Source of the DNA: Anodontia alba
Lineage: Eukaryota > Mollusca > Bivalvia > Lucinida > Lucinidae
Reading direction: 5' to 3'
Assembly (NCBI GenBank): GCA_964016985.1
Contig: OZ024833.1
Span: forward strand, 60,897,463 to 60,961,462
DNA: 64,000 nt
In this document: piece by piece, positions 35,562 through 46,898 of the stretch
Layout of the letters: every line of letters starts with the position of its first letter
Position numbering within the stretch: the first letter of the stretch is position 1
Made by a program: the position numbers and the translations under genes
The notes under the pieces: model-generated
What the model was told of the DNA's origin: nothing
Databases searched by the model: none
What the model saw: the letters and a program-made list of their open reading frames with translations, nothing else

Positions 35562-37909
35562 TTAACCCTTAAAGTGCTAATAACAATTGCAGCAGTCAAT
35601 ATATTGATATTTTTATCGCACCTGCTTGTAACAGGGTGCGATATAGGCATCCGATTTTCTGTCCGTCCGTCAGTCCGTCTGTCAACATTTATGTCGACGT
35701 TCGACATTTATGTCAAAGTTAGTATTCTAATCACCTACAAGACTAAACGACCATCAAACCTTGCATGAAACATCCACCTGACCTCCTGACTTTGCAACAT
35801 AGGTGTCCGCTTTTCGGTATGTCTGTCCATTCATCCGTCCGTCTGTCAACATTTATGTCGAAGTTCGACATTTTTGTCAAAGTTAGTATTTTAATCAACT
35901 ACAAGACTAAACAACCATCAAACCTTGCATGAAACATCTCCCTGACCTCCCGACTTTGCGACATAGGTGGCCACTTTTCCATTCGTCTGTCTGTTCGTCT
36001 GTCTGTCTCTGTGAACAGTTCTGTTATGTCGAAGTTCGACATTTATGTCAAAGTTAGTATTCTAATCAACTACAAGACTAAACAACCATCAAACCTTGTA
36101 TGAAATATCTCCCTGACCTCCTCTTTGCGACATAGGTGCCCGCTTTTCCATTTGTCTGTCTGTTCGTCGGTCCGTCTGTCTCTTAACAGTTCTGTTGTCG
36201 AAGTTCGACATTTATGTCAAAGTTAGTATTCTAATCAACTACAATTCTACAACAACCATCATACCTTGCATGACACATCTCCCTGACCTCCTGACTTGGC
36301 AGATATGTTGACCCAGTGACCTTGACCTATATTTTGCGCTCCATTGACTTTGACACAATTTACGTTGACGTTCCAGATCTTCTCAACTATAAGGCGTACA
36401 ACTACCAAACCTTGCATAGTGCTTCTCCTAGATGTACAGACTTGGCAGGTACCTTGACCCGGTCACCTTGACCTATATTTTGCGCTCCAGTGACTTTGAC
36501 ATATTTTGCGTCGACGTTCGATATCTCCTCAACTATAAGGCCTACAACCATCAAACCTTGCAAAGGGCTTCTCCTCAATGTACTGACTTAGCAGATACCT
36601 TGACCTGGTGACCTTGACCTATATTTTGGCTGCAGTGACTTTGACATAATTTACGTCAACGTTCCAGATCTCCTCAAGTGTAAGACCTCTAGCCACCAAA
36701 CCTTGCATAGTGCTTCTCCTACATGTACTGACTTGGCAGGTATCTTGACCCGGTGACCTTGATCTATATTTTGTGCTCCAGTGCCTTTTACACATTTTAC
36801 GTCAACGTTCAATATTTCCTCAACTATAAGGCCTACAACCATCAAACCTTGCAAAGTGCTTCTCCTCAATGTACGGACTCTGCAGGTACCTTGACTGGGT
36901 GACCTTGACCTATATTTCACGCTCCATTGACTTTTACACCTTTTACGTCACCCTTCCATATGTCCTCAACTGTAAGGCCTTCAACCACCAAACCTTATAT
37001 AGCACTTCTTCTCGATGTACTGAGTCGACAGGTACCTTGACCTGGTGACCTTGACCTATATGGTGCACTCCAGTGACTTTGACACATTTTATATTGATGT
37101 TCGGTATCTCCTCAAATATAAGACCTACAACCACTAAACCTTGCATAGTGCTTCACCTCATTGCACTGGCTTGACAGGTACCTTGACCAGTGACCTTGAC
37201 CTATATTTGACACATTTTACGTTGATGTTTGATAACTCCTCAACTATAAGGCCTACACCACCATACCTTGCATTGTGCTTCTCCTTGATGTACTGAATTA
37301 GCAGGTACCTTGACCCGTGACCTTGACCTATATTTCATGCTCCAGTGACTTTTACACATTTTATGTCAATGTTCCATTATCATTGGGCTGTATGATACGA
37401 AAAGTCAGTGCTGAAGATATAGCCATTAGAGGGAATGGGACTGGCCTGGAATATATGTGCCCCACTAGGCACTTTGTCTACATTTTTTTCAACCCAGTTT
37501 TCCAAGTAAGCACTGCTAAGAATGAAATAAACTTATTTAATAACCACATTCTGATTGTGGCTCCTGTGACTTTACGCCAGCAGGTGCGATGACGCCTTCC
37601 GCGGAATTCTTGTTTTTTATTTTTTCAGAGAAAATAAGGCTTGACATTTCTTGTGAATGGTCTGCCCAGTGGACGATCACATGAAATACCAAATCTTATT
37701 TTCTCTGAAAAAAGGGATAGTAACCCTGTGAGTGCAAATTACAATTGTAAGGCATTTTCAGAGAAAATAAGGCTTGGCATTTCTTGCAATTTGTCTGCCT
37801 AGCAGACGATTCACATGAATACCAAGTCTTATTTTCTCTGAAAAATTGTTAAAAAAATAATAATTACAATGTCGTCTGCTACAATTTTGCTTAGCACTTT
37901 AAGGATTAA
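35562..37909. mobile_element. MITE C4, split by HINE-like element 6
   Basis: Left end TTAACCCTTAAAGTGCTAAT at 35562. Right end ACTTTAAGGATTAA near 37909. The hairpin core (GAGAAAATAAGGCTTGACAT) follows the HINE tail and is present twice (37626 and 37761), so a local duplication also occurred. Confidence 0.75.
35615..37616 (+). mobile_element. HINE/pearl-like tandem-repeat element 6
   Basis: The head hairpin TCGCACCTGCTTGTAACAGG then GTGCGATATA is followed by CTGTCCGTCCGTC. Two unit types follow: about 180 bp (GTCGAAGTTCGACATTTATG) and about 150 bp (GGTGACCTTGACCTATATTT). The tail CAGCAGGTGCGATGACG inverts the head, then a hairpin TTCCGCGGAA and TTCTTGTTTT. It lies inside a family C MITE at a run of T. 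Confidence 0.75.
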
Positions 37910-37924
37910 GTTTGCACTTAAACA

Positions 37925-38105
37925 CATAAAAAGAGTGGGTATCAGATTAAAAGTTTTCTTATTTCTTGACAAAAACATATTTTATGGGTACTCATTAGAA
38001 GCGCCTCACCAAGGCGCTTCTAATGAGTACCCATAACATATGTTTTCGTTGAGAAATAAGAAAAATATAGATACTTTTTGGTTGAAAAAAAGGGCCTTAC
38101 CAAGA
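37925..38105. mobile_element. MITE E copy with a near-perfect hairpin
   Basis: GGGTACTCATTAGAAGCGCC / GGCGCTTCTAATGAGTACCC joined by TCACCAA, the cleanest family E hairpin in the window. Confidence 0.74.
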
Positions 38106-38205
38106 GCTATGTCCTAATTGAGTCAGTTGCAGTGAGCATACAAGAAGTGTTTCGATGCAAAAGAAAAAAAAAAAAAAAATCCTGTTTTATCCTTATCCAG
38201 AGCTA

Positions 38206-38418
38206 TTAACCCTTGTCCTGCTGAATAAATTATGATGCCACGCCTACTTCTAATTTTCAGCCAGTCAGATTTCTTGATCCAGATTGTTGCTATAAATTCA
38301 CATATTTAATGGCAAACAGTGCAGATCCAGATCAGTTGGCTTCTTCAGAAGCCAACTGATCTGGATCTGCACTGTTTGCAAAGGCAGGACATATCCAGGT
38401 TCTGCAGAACTAGGGTTA
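38206..38418 (-). mobile_element. MITE A10
   Basis: Left TTAA intact; the right edge has mutated to TTAC. Confidence 0.86.
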
Positions 38419-38814
38419 CCGGTATTAAGAGAATAATAGAATTCTGAATAGAGGAAAGCAGGATATTGTGATTTAAACCTTTAGCTTGTTGACAGTACAA
38501 GTAGCAGCAACCTTGCCACAGCCTTATTGCAACTTTTCAACACAGAATTTTTTAACCTTTAGTATGCTGGGTAAAAATTTAAACATATGACCTGTTGAAT
38601 TTTTTCTTAGTTTTCCCTGAAAATATGCTTTGCATTCCATGCAAATTCTCACCCCAGGAGCTTTTTTTTTTGCTCCAAAACAAATCTCACATGTTTATTC
38701 TTCACAATTTTTTGTCATAGGTTTTACTTATACTATTTGTAACTAATTCAATGAAAGTCCACATCACTTTTTATTCTCTATTTTTATTTTCTCCACCTTT
38801 TGTATATTTTAATA

Positions 38815-40215
38815 CAGTCGACTCTCGTTATCTCGAACTTCACGGGACCTGTTACAAATGTTCGAGTTATCAGTAGTTCGAGACAACCAAATTGTGACGT
38901 CATAGGTATGACAACTGTTCGCCTCTCTGTTCGCCAAAACGTGCTTGGAAGGCACATGTATATAGCAATTTAAATAATTTATGCGTACTTCAGTTTGCAT
39001 TATTACTGTTTCTTTTGGGAAATGCAATGGTTCTCTTGGAATAATATCAATAAATATTAATAATAATAAATTTCAAACGTCTCTTGTTGTCTTTTAATAC
39101 TCCTGCAAATTTGGATTTCCATATGAGCTATAAATAAATTACTGGTTTCCGGGTTATGTTAGCTATACGTTATGAACTCGTTTGGATTAGCTCCCTTCGC
39201 ATAGATGACTCGATCAAGAGTTGACTGGTTTCCGCTTACGCATAAAACGCTGTAAGCTAGTTTGGATCATCTCCCCTGGCATAAACGAACCATCTCAGCG
39301 CGGCAAACTGTAGATCCTGTAGAGAAAGCTCGTTATAAACCGTCTCATCTGGACCTACACTATTTGTGCGAGTATCACTACCAGTCTACAGGGTCGGAAG
39401 GGTAAAGATCGGTACCCACGTGTGATTTGTCTATTTGAGACCGTGCACGACAACTCCTATTAGAAGACTGTGCGACTGTCAAAGACTCGGATCAGTCTGC
39501 ACGCCCATGAATTTTCCATTATACGCATGAGCCTTATCTGGGCTTACCACAGAGCACCGCCTGACCAAAGAGTAACAAGCGACGATTCAGACTTAGCTAT
39601 CCTGATCAATACAGGCTGATCTTAGTCGGAACCTGTCGCGCACTGACTTTTTTTGAAGACGCTATATCATTCAGACGGACAGTACTCAATAGTGAAGAGC
39701 ATATCTAAACAATAAATTAAAGAAACGTCGTTGATTAATCTTCCATAACACTATTCTGAGCCACCTTTTATCGTACAAATCAATGACACGAGACGGTGTT
39801 GAGCGCCGCGTGTCAAACCCGACTCGACACGCACGTGATTTCATAATTACGAATTTTAGACATTGTTTGTGTTGTTTGTAATTACCTGGACAAAGGGGAA
39901 AATTAAAATATTGATTTATTTGTCAATGGCCTATTATGATTTTCATTAACTGAGAGACCGGTGCCGCCGCATCTTTCATTTTTTTTCCTTCGTCATGGTC
40001 CGAGTTCGAGATACGCGGTAGTAAAAACTGTGAAAAATATATTCAGGGACTGAAAATGATGGACGAGATAGCCGAAGTGTCGACATAAAAGTATTTCGAC
40101 ATACGCGAAGCTGAAATACAATAAATACATAGGGAAAATAATCGGGACTTAGAAATCAGTTCGACATAAGTGATAGGATCGAGATAAGAGGGGTCGAGAT
40201 AACGAGAGTCAACTG
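38815..40215. mobile_element. Non-autonomous Tigger-like element, copy 2 (1.40 kb)
   Basis: Twin of 6526-7948 in the same orientation. The same ends (CAGTCGACTCTCGTTATCTC ... GATAACGAGAGTCAACTG) are flanked by TA. Differences by eye are scattered substitutions and a few short indels. No transposase. Confidence 0.9.
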
Positions 40216-40383
40216 TATATTGCAACAAAGATATAAATGTAGGTGACAGGGGAGGCAGAGCCCCTGAAAATTATTAGTATATTGTCTACTCACATCATGT
40301 GTTTTTCTACAGTCAAACAAAGTAAATATGTTCACCCATTGAAAGATAACCTAAAAAACTGATTTTGTTGATCAGGCTATTTT

Positions 40384-41388
40384 TATATCCCCCACAAACT
40401 GTTTGTTAGGGGGTGGGGGGGTGGGGGGGGGGGGCATAGAGTGTGTGTGTGTGTGTGTGTGTAAATGGGGGGGAGGATACAGTTTTCACATTGTCCATCC
40501 GTCCGTCCAAATGTTCATCCGTCCATTACATTTTGTCTTCTGCTTCTTACCTTGCTAAATAATTTTAGGAATCTTTTCATATTTTGCAAAAGTGTTGATA
40601 TTGATAAGATATTGCTGTTACACAAAAATAAAGGCCTAGGGGTTAATTCCTAGTTATTCCCCTTTGTAATAATTGAAAAGGCGTTTTGGTTTCAGCTTCT
40701 TCTTGCTTATTAATTTCAGGAATCTTTTCATGTTTTGCATAAACATTGATATTGATAAGGTGTTGCTGTAGAGACGAATAAGGGCGTAGGGGTTCATTCC
40801 TTTAAGATTAATTCCCTTTGTTCTTCTTGAAAAGTTGCCTTGGCATGACAGTAGTGCATGCACAGTGAAATCAACTCATCGCAAAGTATTTGTTGAAGGA
40901 ATCTGATACTTTGCAGACTCATTACAAACATACTGAGCATGTGTAGGAAGAAGTATGATGCTGAAAAAAATACTTTTAGTCAAAACAACTGCTTTTTTCA
41001 CTGAGCCATTTTTTGGTAATTCTTGACTACTAGGTTTTTGTATGCTCTGAAATCGTGCAGCTGAGATAGTGCATGCATGGTGTACTCGACTTGACTCTAA
41101 GAATTTGTTGATGAATTCTGATACTTTGCAGATTCGTTAAAGACACATTGAACATGTGCATGAGGAGATTTGGTACTGGAAAAAGCATTTTTGACAGAAT
41201 GACAGCCACTTTAACTTCGCCATTTATGTTTATCCATATGTCTGTCTGTCTGTCTGTATTGGTTTTCCCAATCACATACAGTCTGATACAAATGTGCATT
41301 TTAATAATTGCTTTTCAGTACCCACAAGATAGTCATTACAGTGTGGGGGGTATCTAATAAGTACTGCTTATTGACACTTCTTGTTTTA
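40384..41388 (+). mobile_element. HINE/pearl-like tandem-repeat element 7
   Basis: The head TATATCCCCCACAAACTG then TTTGTTAGGGGG is a hairpin, followed by a G-rich tract, (GT)n and CATCCGTCCGTCC. Two or more units share CAGGAATCTTTTCATGTTTTG. The tail GTGGGGGGTATC inverts the head, then the hairpin AATAAGTACTGCTTATT and CTTCTTGTTTT. Confidence 0.7.
40405..40475 (+). repeat. G-run and (GT)n microsatellite
   Basis: Several runs of four or more G separated by single bases (potential quadruplex), then about 12 GT units, then more G. Lies in the head of HINE-like element 7. Confidence 0.9.
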
Positions 41389-41586
41389 TTATATCCCTAA
41401 ATGTTTAATTAGCCTATCAAATTTTAGTGTTATTTATAAACTGTCCAATCAACATGACTTTAAATCTAAATTTCAATTCTTCTTGATGTTATCTAAATAT
41501 TGACAGCAATTGATTTCTGTCATCTTAATGCATCAATTGGAGGAGGTAAATTTAACAAAATATATATCAGTATAGTAGAATGAACA

Positions 41587-41800
41587 TTAACCCTTGTCCT
41601 GCTGAACCAGGATATACACTGCCTTTGCAAACAGTGTAGATCCAGATCAGTTGGCTTCTAAGAAGCCTACTGGTCTGGAGCTGCACTATTTGCCATTAAG
41701 TATATAAATTAGTATCAACAATCCGGATCAGTAATCTGATTGGCTGAATATTAGAAGTGGGCATGGCATCTTAATTTATTCAGCAGGACAGGATTGTAAA
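41587..41800 (+). mobile_element. MITE A11, decayed right end
   Basis: The left end is complete. The right reads CAGCAGGACAGGATTGTAAA. Confidence 0.8.
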
Positions 41801-41819
41801 CCAGTTCCTTGAGAATACT

Positions 41820-41988
41820 TGAGGCTAATGAAACACATTAACACAATAAAATTATTGATAAATACTGATAAAGATATGAAATAATTAAACAATAATTGTC
41901 TATTTAACAAAACTCACTTTAGGCTAATGAAACACATTTGAACACAATAAAATTGTTGATAATTCTGATAAAGCTATGAAAATAAACT
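41820..41988 (+). repeat. Local direct duplication, two units about 100 bp apart
   Basis: GAGGCTAATGAAACACATTA (41821) and AGGCTAATGAAACACATTTG (41921) each continue with ACACAATAAAATTRTTGATA. Confidence 0.8.
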
Positions 41989-42000
41989 TTTATTGTCTGT

Positions 42001-42199
42001 TTGACCCATGTCATGCTGAATAAATTAAGATGCCATGCCCCCTTCTAATTTTCAGCCAATCAGATTACTTGATCCAGGTTATTGATATGAATTCAAAATA
42101 CTGAATGGCAAACAGTGCAGATTCAGATAAGCCAACTGACCTGGATCTACACTGTTTGCAAAGGCAGGTCATATCGGGGTTCAGCAGGACAAGGGTTAA
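42001..42199 (-). mobile_element. MITE A12
   Basis: The left edge is mutated (TTGACCCATGTCATGC), the right TTAA intact and the palindrome partly deleted. Confidence 0.8.
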
Positions 42200-42464
42200 C
42201 AAAACTCCAAAACATCCTAAAACTCCCTATTAAACAAACCTTGTGGGCTACTCACTGGAATTGCCCCAACAAGGTGATACCTGCTTACCTTGGTGCACGA
42301 ACAAAAAAAAAAAAAAAAAGAAAAAATCCCCAAATTGTCACCTTTAATTGTCACTTTTATTTGGAGCCATGTTTTTGCAAGGTATGACAAAAATCATCCT
42401 AAATTGTTGCTATGGTTATCACCTTGCCTAGAGCTGTCATCATTATCCTCATCATCATCAGAAG

Positions 42465-42695
42465 GAAGTATCTGTGTGGCCGAATAGTTATATAGTACTC
42501 TTGACTTCCAGTCAAGAGATCCTGTCAAGAGGTACTGTGTCCGAAACCTGCAGTTGGCAGATTTCAGCTTATGACTGTGTGGCGCTTCATTGCACAGAAC
42601 CTTTCATTATCACCCTTGTATCATCTTGATATGACTCAAATGATGTTGAAAGGGATGTAAAACAATATATCATCATCATCATCATGAGAAATATT
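42465..42695 (+). mobile_element. SINE-like element (family 6) with (ATC)n tail
   Basis: GTGTGGCCGAATAGTTATAT then CTTCCAGTCAAGAG resembles a tRNA head. GCAGATTTCAGCTTATGA and AAAGGGATGTAAAACAATAT are shared with 3145-3300. The (ATC)n tail ends 15 bp before the polypyrimidine tract of ACLY exon 3. Confidence 0.6.
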
Positions 42696-42709
42696 ATTTT
42701 CTTTTGTAG

Positions 42710-42772
42710 GTTGGTGCAGCTTGTGGAAGACTAAAAAGATTTATTATTGAGCCTTTTGTTGAACACAAACAG
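42710..42772 (+). CDS. ACLY: ACLY coding exon 3 (residues 92-112)
   Basis: A 63-nt exon encoding VGAACGRLKRFIIEPFVEHK plus Q, equivalent to '[21 protein letters not shown]' of vertebrate ACLY. The IEPFV strand carries the conserved Glu that contacts ATP in the family. The acceptor is TTTTGTAG (42708-42709) after an (ATC)n run, and the donor is GTAAAT at 42773. It is too short to show as a useful open frame by itself; it was found by requiring continuity of the protein. Confidence 0.95.
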
Positions 42773-42885
42773 GTAAATAGTGTTTTCACATAAAATAAGT
42801 AGTGTTTTCACATAAATATAGTGTTGTCACATGAATACTTTTTAGTGCTATAATTTGACAGGTTTCTGCTTATCAGTTGTAAGTG

Positions 42886-43004
42886 TTAACCCTTGCCATG
42901 CTGAATAAATTAAGATGCCAAACTCACTTTTAAATTTCAACCAATCAGATTACTTGATGCAGGTTGTTTGAACAGGCAGGGCATATGTGGGTTCAGCAGG
43001 TTAA
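42886..43004 (-). mobile_element. MITE A13, centre deleted
   Basis: About 119 bp. Both ends with TTAA remain and the palindrome is lost. Confidence 0.75.
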
Positions 43005-43416
43005 GTGAACTGTACATGTTGGTAGCCATATTTTTTTTGCAGTTGTTTCTGGGTAAAGGTGATTCTCACTTTAAACGTACCTGTGCACCATTTTCCTCAA
43101 AAAAATGACTGCTATTGTCTGAGAAAAATTAAAACAGTTTCATATTTTTCTTTAGATATGTCATATGCAAGCACATTTAACTGTCAATAATGGAAAAAAA
43201 GATCATCTCTGGTCAGTCAGAATCGGAGAGAGTATGGAGAGAATTCAGGTCACATTGCAGTAAGATTGCATGGCTTTTATGAATGGAAGGCCTTGCTTTT
43301 TGTGTCATAAAAGGTACTGGCCCATCCAAATTAATGATGCCCCCATTTGAAAAACTCAGTGAAAAACTCGCCCAAAGCTTAAAAATCCTAGATTGAACCC
43401 TACTACCTGATATACT

Positions 43417-43797
43417 TTAACCTTGGTCCTACTGATCCCAGATATGCACTGCCTTTGCAAATAGTGTAGATCCAGATCAGTTGCTTCTTCAGAAGCCAAC
43501 TGATCTGGATCTGCACTGTTTGTCCTGTAGTATTTGAATTTGTATCAACAATTGGGATTAAGTTATTTGATTGGCTGACAATTAGAAGTGGGCATGGCAT
43601 CTTAATTCATCAGCAACCTAGATCAAGTTATCTGATTGGCTGAAAATTAGTAGTGGGTGTGGTATCTTTAATTTATTCAGCATGGCAAGGGTTAAAAGCA
43701 CTGACTGATTCATCAGCAACCTAGATCAAGTTATCTGATCGGCTGAAAATTAGTAGGGGGTGTTGTATTTTTAATTTATTCAGCATGGCAAGGATTA
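43417..43797 (+). mobile_element. MITE A14 with extra duplicated right arms
   Basis: The right arm (GATCAAGTTATCTGATTGGC ... ATTCAGCATGGCAAGG) occurs repeatedly: 43540-43610, 43611-43695 and 43710-43797. This suggests local duplication after insertion. Confidence 0.75.
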
Positions 43798-44020
43798 AAA
43801 ACACTGACTGAATGACAAACAGTGTAAGCCTGATGAGATTGCTTTAGGAGCAGTATGATTGGGTCTGTGGTTTGCTGAACAGTGTCTGCTTAAATATAAT
43901 ATTTACCCTAAGTATTTGGAGAAACAGACCAGAGAATGCATCAATAAGTTGGCTAAACTTTCTGTGTACCGTGTTTACCATAAGTATTGGGACACCTTAT
44001 CTACTTACCATACTTGTCCT

Positions 44021-44392
44021 AAAATTTGAAATGGGCTATGAGCTACTTGCCCGACTTGGCATTGAGGATCTGGACCTCATTCTGAAGGAGAGAAGGCTCC
44101 TCTGGTATGGATATGTGGAACCCTCCAGTGGTGTTGTTAAGACAGCTTTGACATACAGGTTGATGGAAAGCGTGGGCCTTGGAGGCCCAAGATGACATGG
44201 AAGCAGCTGACAGAGAGGCATTGCAGAGAGTGGAAGCTCTCAGCTATTGACCCTCATCATGGACATACCTTGAGATCTGGTGTGAGATCTGCCATGCATG
44301 CAGCAAGCCAGCTACCTGGAAAGGGGCCCACTGATGTGGATGGTGCCCCTGTACCTGCATGTTAATCAAAAACCCAGTGATGATGATGATCC
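44021..44392 (+). pseudogene. LINE 3' fragment, same family
   Basis: Encodes YELLARLGIEDLDLILKERR then LLWYGYVEPSSGVVKTA, the post-RT C-terminal block. Stops and a frameshift follow, then CCTGTACCTGCATGTTAATC and (GATGAT)n. It interrupts a family H MITE. 5'-truncated, as is usual for LINEs. Confidence 0.8.
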
Positions 44393-44463
44393 ATTCTATT
44401 ACCTGTTGATGTGTCTGAAATATTGCTCTATGTGTGGCAAACAGTGTAGACCTTAATCAGATG

Positions 44464-44696
44464 CCATTCCCATTTCGTCTATTCCCATTTTGTATCCTAT
44501 TTTGACAGTATTTCTCATTTCCTGTACTTATCAATATTAATCAAATAAAGTATATCTTATCAGTTTTGGTCCTAATCTTAGTCATTATATAGAAAAATAA
44601 AAAAGATTAGACAAAATGGGAATTACCTTCAGAAATGGAGTAGACAAAATTTGAATAAAAACAGTAGACAAAATGAGAATAGACGAAATGTGTACT
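44464..44696. mobile_element. TIR element with CATTTCGTCTATTCCCATTT ends
   Basis: CCCATTTCGTCTATTCCCAT at 44469 and ATGAGAATAGACGAAATGTG at 44673 are inverted. Internal copies of TAGACAAAAT recur. It sits in MITE H5. Confidence 0.65.
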
Positions 44697-45099
44697 TCCG
44701 AGTTTTACATACATTAACAGGTGGTAAAAAGGACTTGTCCAAATTTTAGGGCAAGTATGATGATGAGTTAAGGTGTCCCAATATTTAGGTAAATACTTTT
44801 CTGTGCCTGAGTTAACAGTGTAGACCCAGATCAGATACTGCATCTGACCAGGGTCTAGATTGTTTGCCATTCATCCATTAACAAATAGTAAAAATAACTT
44901 TTTCAAATTTTATGAAAAGTATGGTAAAGAATTAAATTTTGTAACAGAATCTATGTTAAAGACTAGTATGCTTTAGAATTAACTCGTTTCCGGATTTTTT
45001 TTTTATTAATTAACAATACCCTTGGTGTCTCAAAAAACAAAATGATACTCTCTTAAAAATGATGATTTTAGTTTGATCAGTGTCAGTACCCGCTAATTC

Positions 45100-45510
45100 T
45101 AAAGTTTTTTTTAGTTTTTACTGTATATTTTTGCGGTCGATTGTTTACAATCAAGCCTAAATGTACATACATCAAAATTTCCTTAAGGTTGTTGTTGATG
45201 TGATAATCATTGCCCAATGGAACCAAACTACACATTTATACAAAATCCAGGTAACGGTTATTTATAGCTGTGCTGTTCTTGTTGCTGTGACATCAGAGTG
45301 CTGTAAAAACCTGGACTGGGACATTGGCAAATAGTGCAGACACAGATTAGATGCAGCAGTTTGTGACATCCTATCAGGGTCTGCACTGTTGGTTTAATTT
45401 ACAGGAAGTTAAGGATTAAATGAAACAATCTTAAATCCCTCATTCAGGACCATTTTCCCAGCCTACACTCAAAGACAATCAACCCATCAGTGCTCTCATT
45501 GCTTTGATTT
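45100..45510. repeat. Inverted partner of 59625-60240
   Basis: CCTTAAGGTTGTTGTTGATG and GACCATTTTCCCAGCCTACA occur in inverse order at 60139-60166 and 59652-59680. GCAGACACAGATTAGATGC is its palindrome arm. It ends just before ACLY exon 4. Confidence 0.6.
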
Positions 45511-45530
45511 TTACAATTTGCTTGTTTCAG

Positions 45531-45629
45531 AATGAAGAATTTTATATATGTATACTTTCCCATCGCTATGGTGACACAATTCTCTTCCATCATGAAGGAG
45601 GGATTGATATAGGAGATGTTGATTCAAAG
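45531..45629 (+). CDS. ACLY: ACLY coding exon 4 (residues 113-145)
   Basis: Encodes [20 protein letters not shown] and then [13 protein letters not shown]. 'LFHHEGG.D.GDVD' is a signature of the ATP-grasp part of ACLY. The acceptor is CTTGTTTCAG ending at 45530 and the donor is GTATGC at 45630. Phase 0 at both ends. About 30 bp upstream lies the edge of a repeat whose inverted partner is near 59625-60240. Confidence 0.96.
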
Positions 45630-46034
45630 GTATGCCAGTGTTTGTTTAGTAATAAACTTGGTACAATTTATTTAAAAGATACACTCCAAGGGAGATCATT
45701 CTGACTGGAGAACTAGGCCCTTTCAGCATGTCAGGAAAATTGACAATTGTAAGGAAACACCTTAGCAAATGCTGAACTACTTATCTAGCAGACTTACTGG
45801 CAAAAAGTGGGTTCCTTACTGTCACTTGTCTACTGACATGCATGGTGGAACAATCTAACTAGAGAACATGCAGTTCATCTCAAATGGAGCTAATCTTAAA
45901 TTTATACACAACAAAAGGACAGGAGGAAATATTCGCTTCATTTATTAAGTACATAACAAACATAAACCAGTGTATGGAATTATCAAATTTTATTACTTCA
46001 AAATCCACTTGTCCAACGAAGATTTCCTTGCCCG

Positions 46035-46180
46035 AAAATTGTTATTTTTTTCTTATTTTTCAAAGAAAACCTATGTTGTGGGCACTCATTAGAAGCACCT
46101 CACTGAAGTGCTTCTAATGAGTACCCACAACATATGTTTTCTTTGAGAAATAAGAAAAATATATATCTTATAATCTGGAT
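46035..46180. mobile_element. MITE E copy
   Basis: Hairpin GGGCACTCATTAGAAGCACC / GTGCTTCTAATGAGTACCC. Confidence 0.7.
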
Positions 46181-46450
46181 ACTCTCCTTAGCTAGATCTA
46201 TGAATTACTTGTCCCAGGATAAGTAAATTGAAATGTCTTACTTGTCCTTAGGGAATTGGGACAAGTTGGACAAGTCAGGCATGCTATTTCTACAGCTCTG
46301 CATGAACACAAAATATGTTTTGCTTCATCTTTGGGGGCTGAAAAGTTTTCTGTTTACCTGATTTATCTTCTTACGTCCCCCAAAACAAAGCAAATACAGA
46401 CTTTTGGAGTGGAGTCTAATAGTCTAGGGTTTCTGACTCCACTGACTGGA

Positions 46451-46785
46451 GACGTACAGTGGTTCAGTTGGTAGAGCTTCTGCTTTGTGACTGGGAGGTT
46501 GCTGGTTCATCCCAAATCATACCAAAGACTTTAAAAATAGTACTAGCTGCTCTTTCGCTTGGCACGCAGCATTAAGAAAGTAGAGCTAGGAATTAGAACT
46601 GGTCAACTCAGTGTCAGTATAATGTGACTGGGTGGAATATCATGTCAAGTGTCTGGGGCATGATATTTCAGTTAAGCAGCACTCTAAAAGTGAACATTAA
46701 GCTCCCTGCCTCATCCAGACACCATTGTGATATGACTGAAAGCTTGTTGAAAGCGAAGTAAAACCGACTGAAACAAACAGACAAA
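46451..46785 (+). mobile_element. tRNA-headed SINE (family 4)
   Basis: A box TGGTTCAGTTGGTAGAGC and B box TGCTGGTTCATCCC. The tail AAAGCGAAGTAAAACCGACT then (AAAC)n. Flanked by ACTGACTGGA on both sides. Confidence 0.85.
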
Positions 46786-46898
46786 ACTGACTGGATTTGT
46801 CAATTTTTGAAAATAGAGACGAACATTTTCAGCTTAGAATGCCTAGGGGTATCCACTCACCTGAAAGTTTGAAGTCGGAATAATCAGATTTGACACTA

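Larger units (their letters stand above)
43970..44800. mobile_element. MITE H5, split by the LINE fragment and a TIR element
   Basis: Left TTTACCATAAGTATTGGGAC, right TCCCAATATTTAGGTAAAT. Between them lie LINE 44021-44392 and the inverted element at 44464-44696. Confidence 0.6.
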
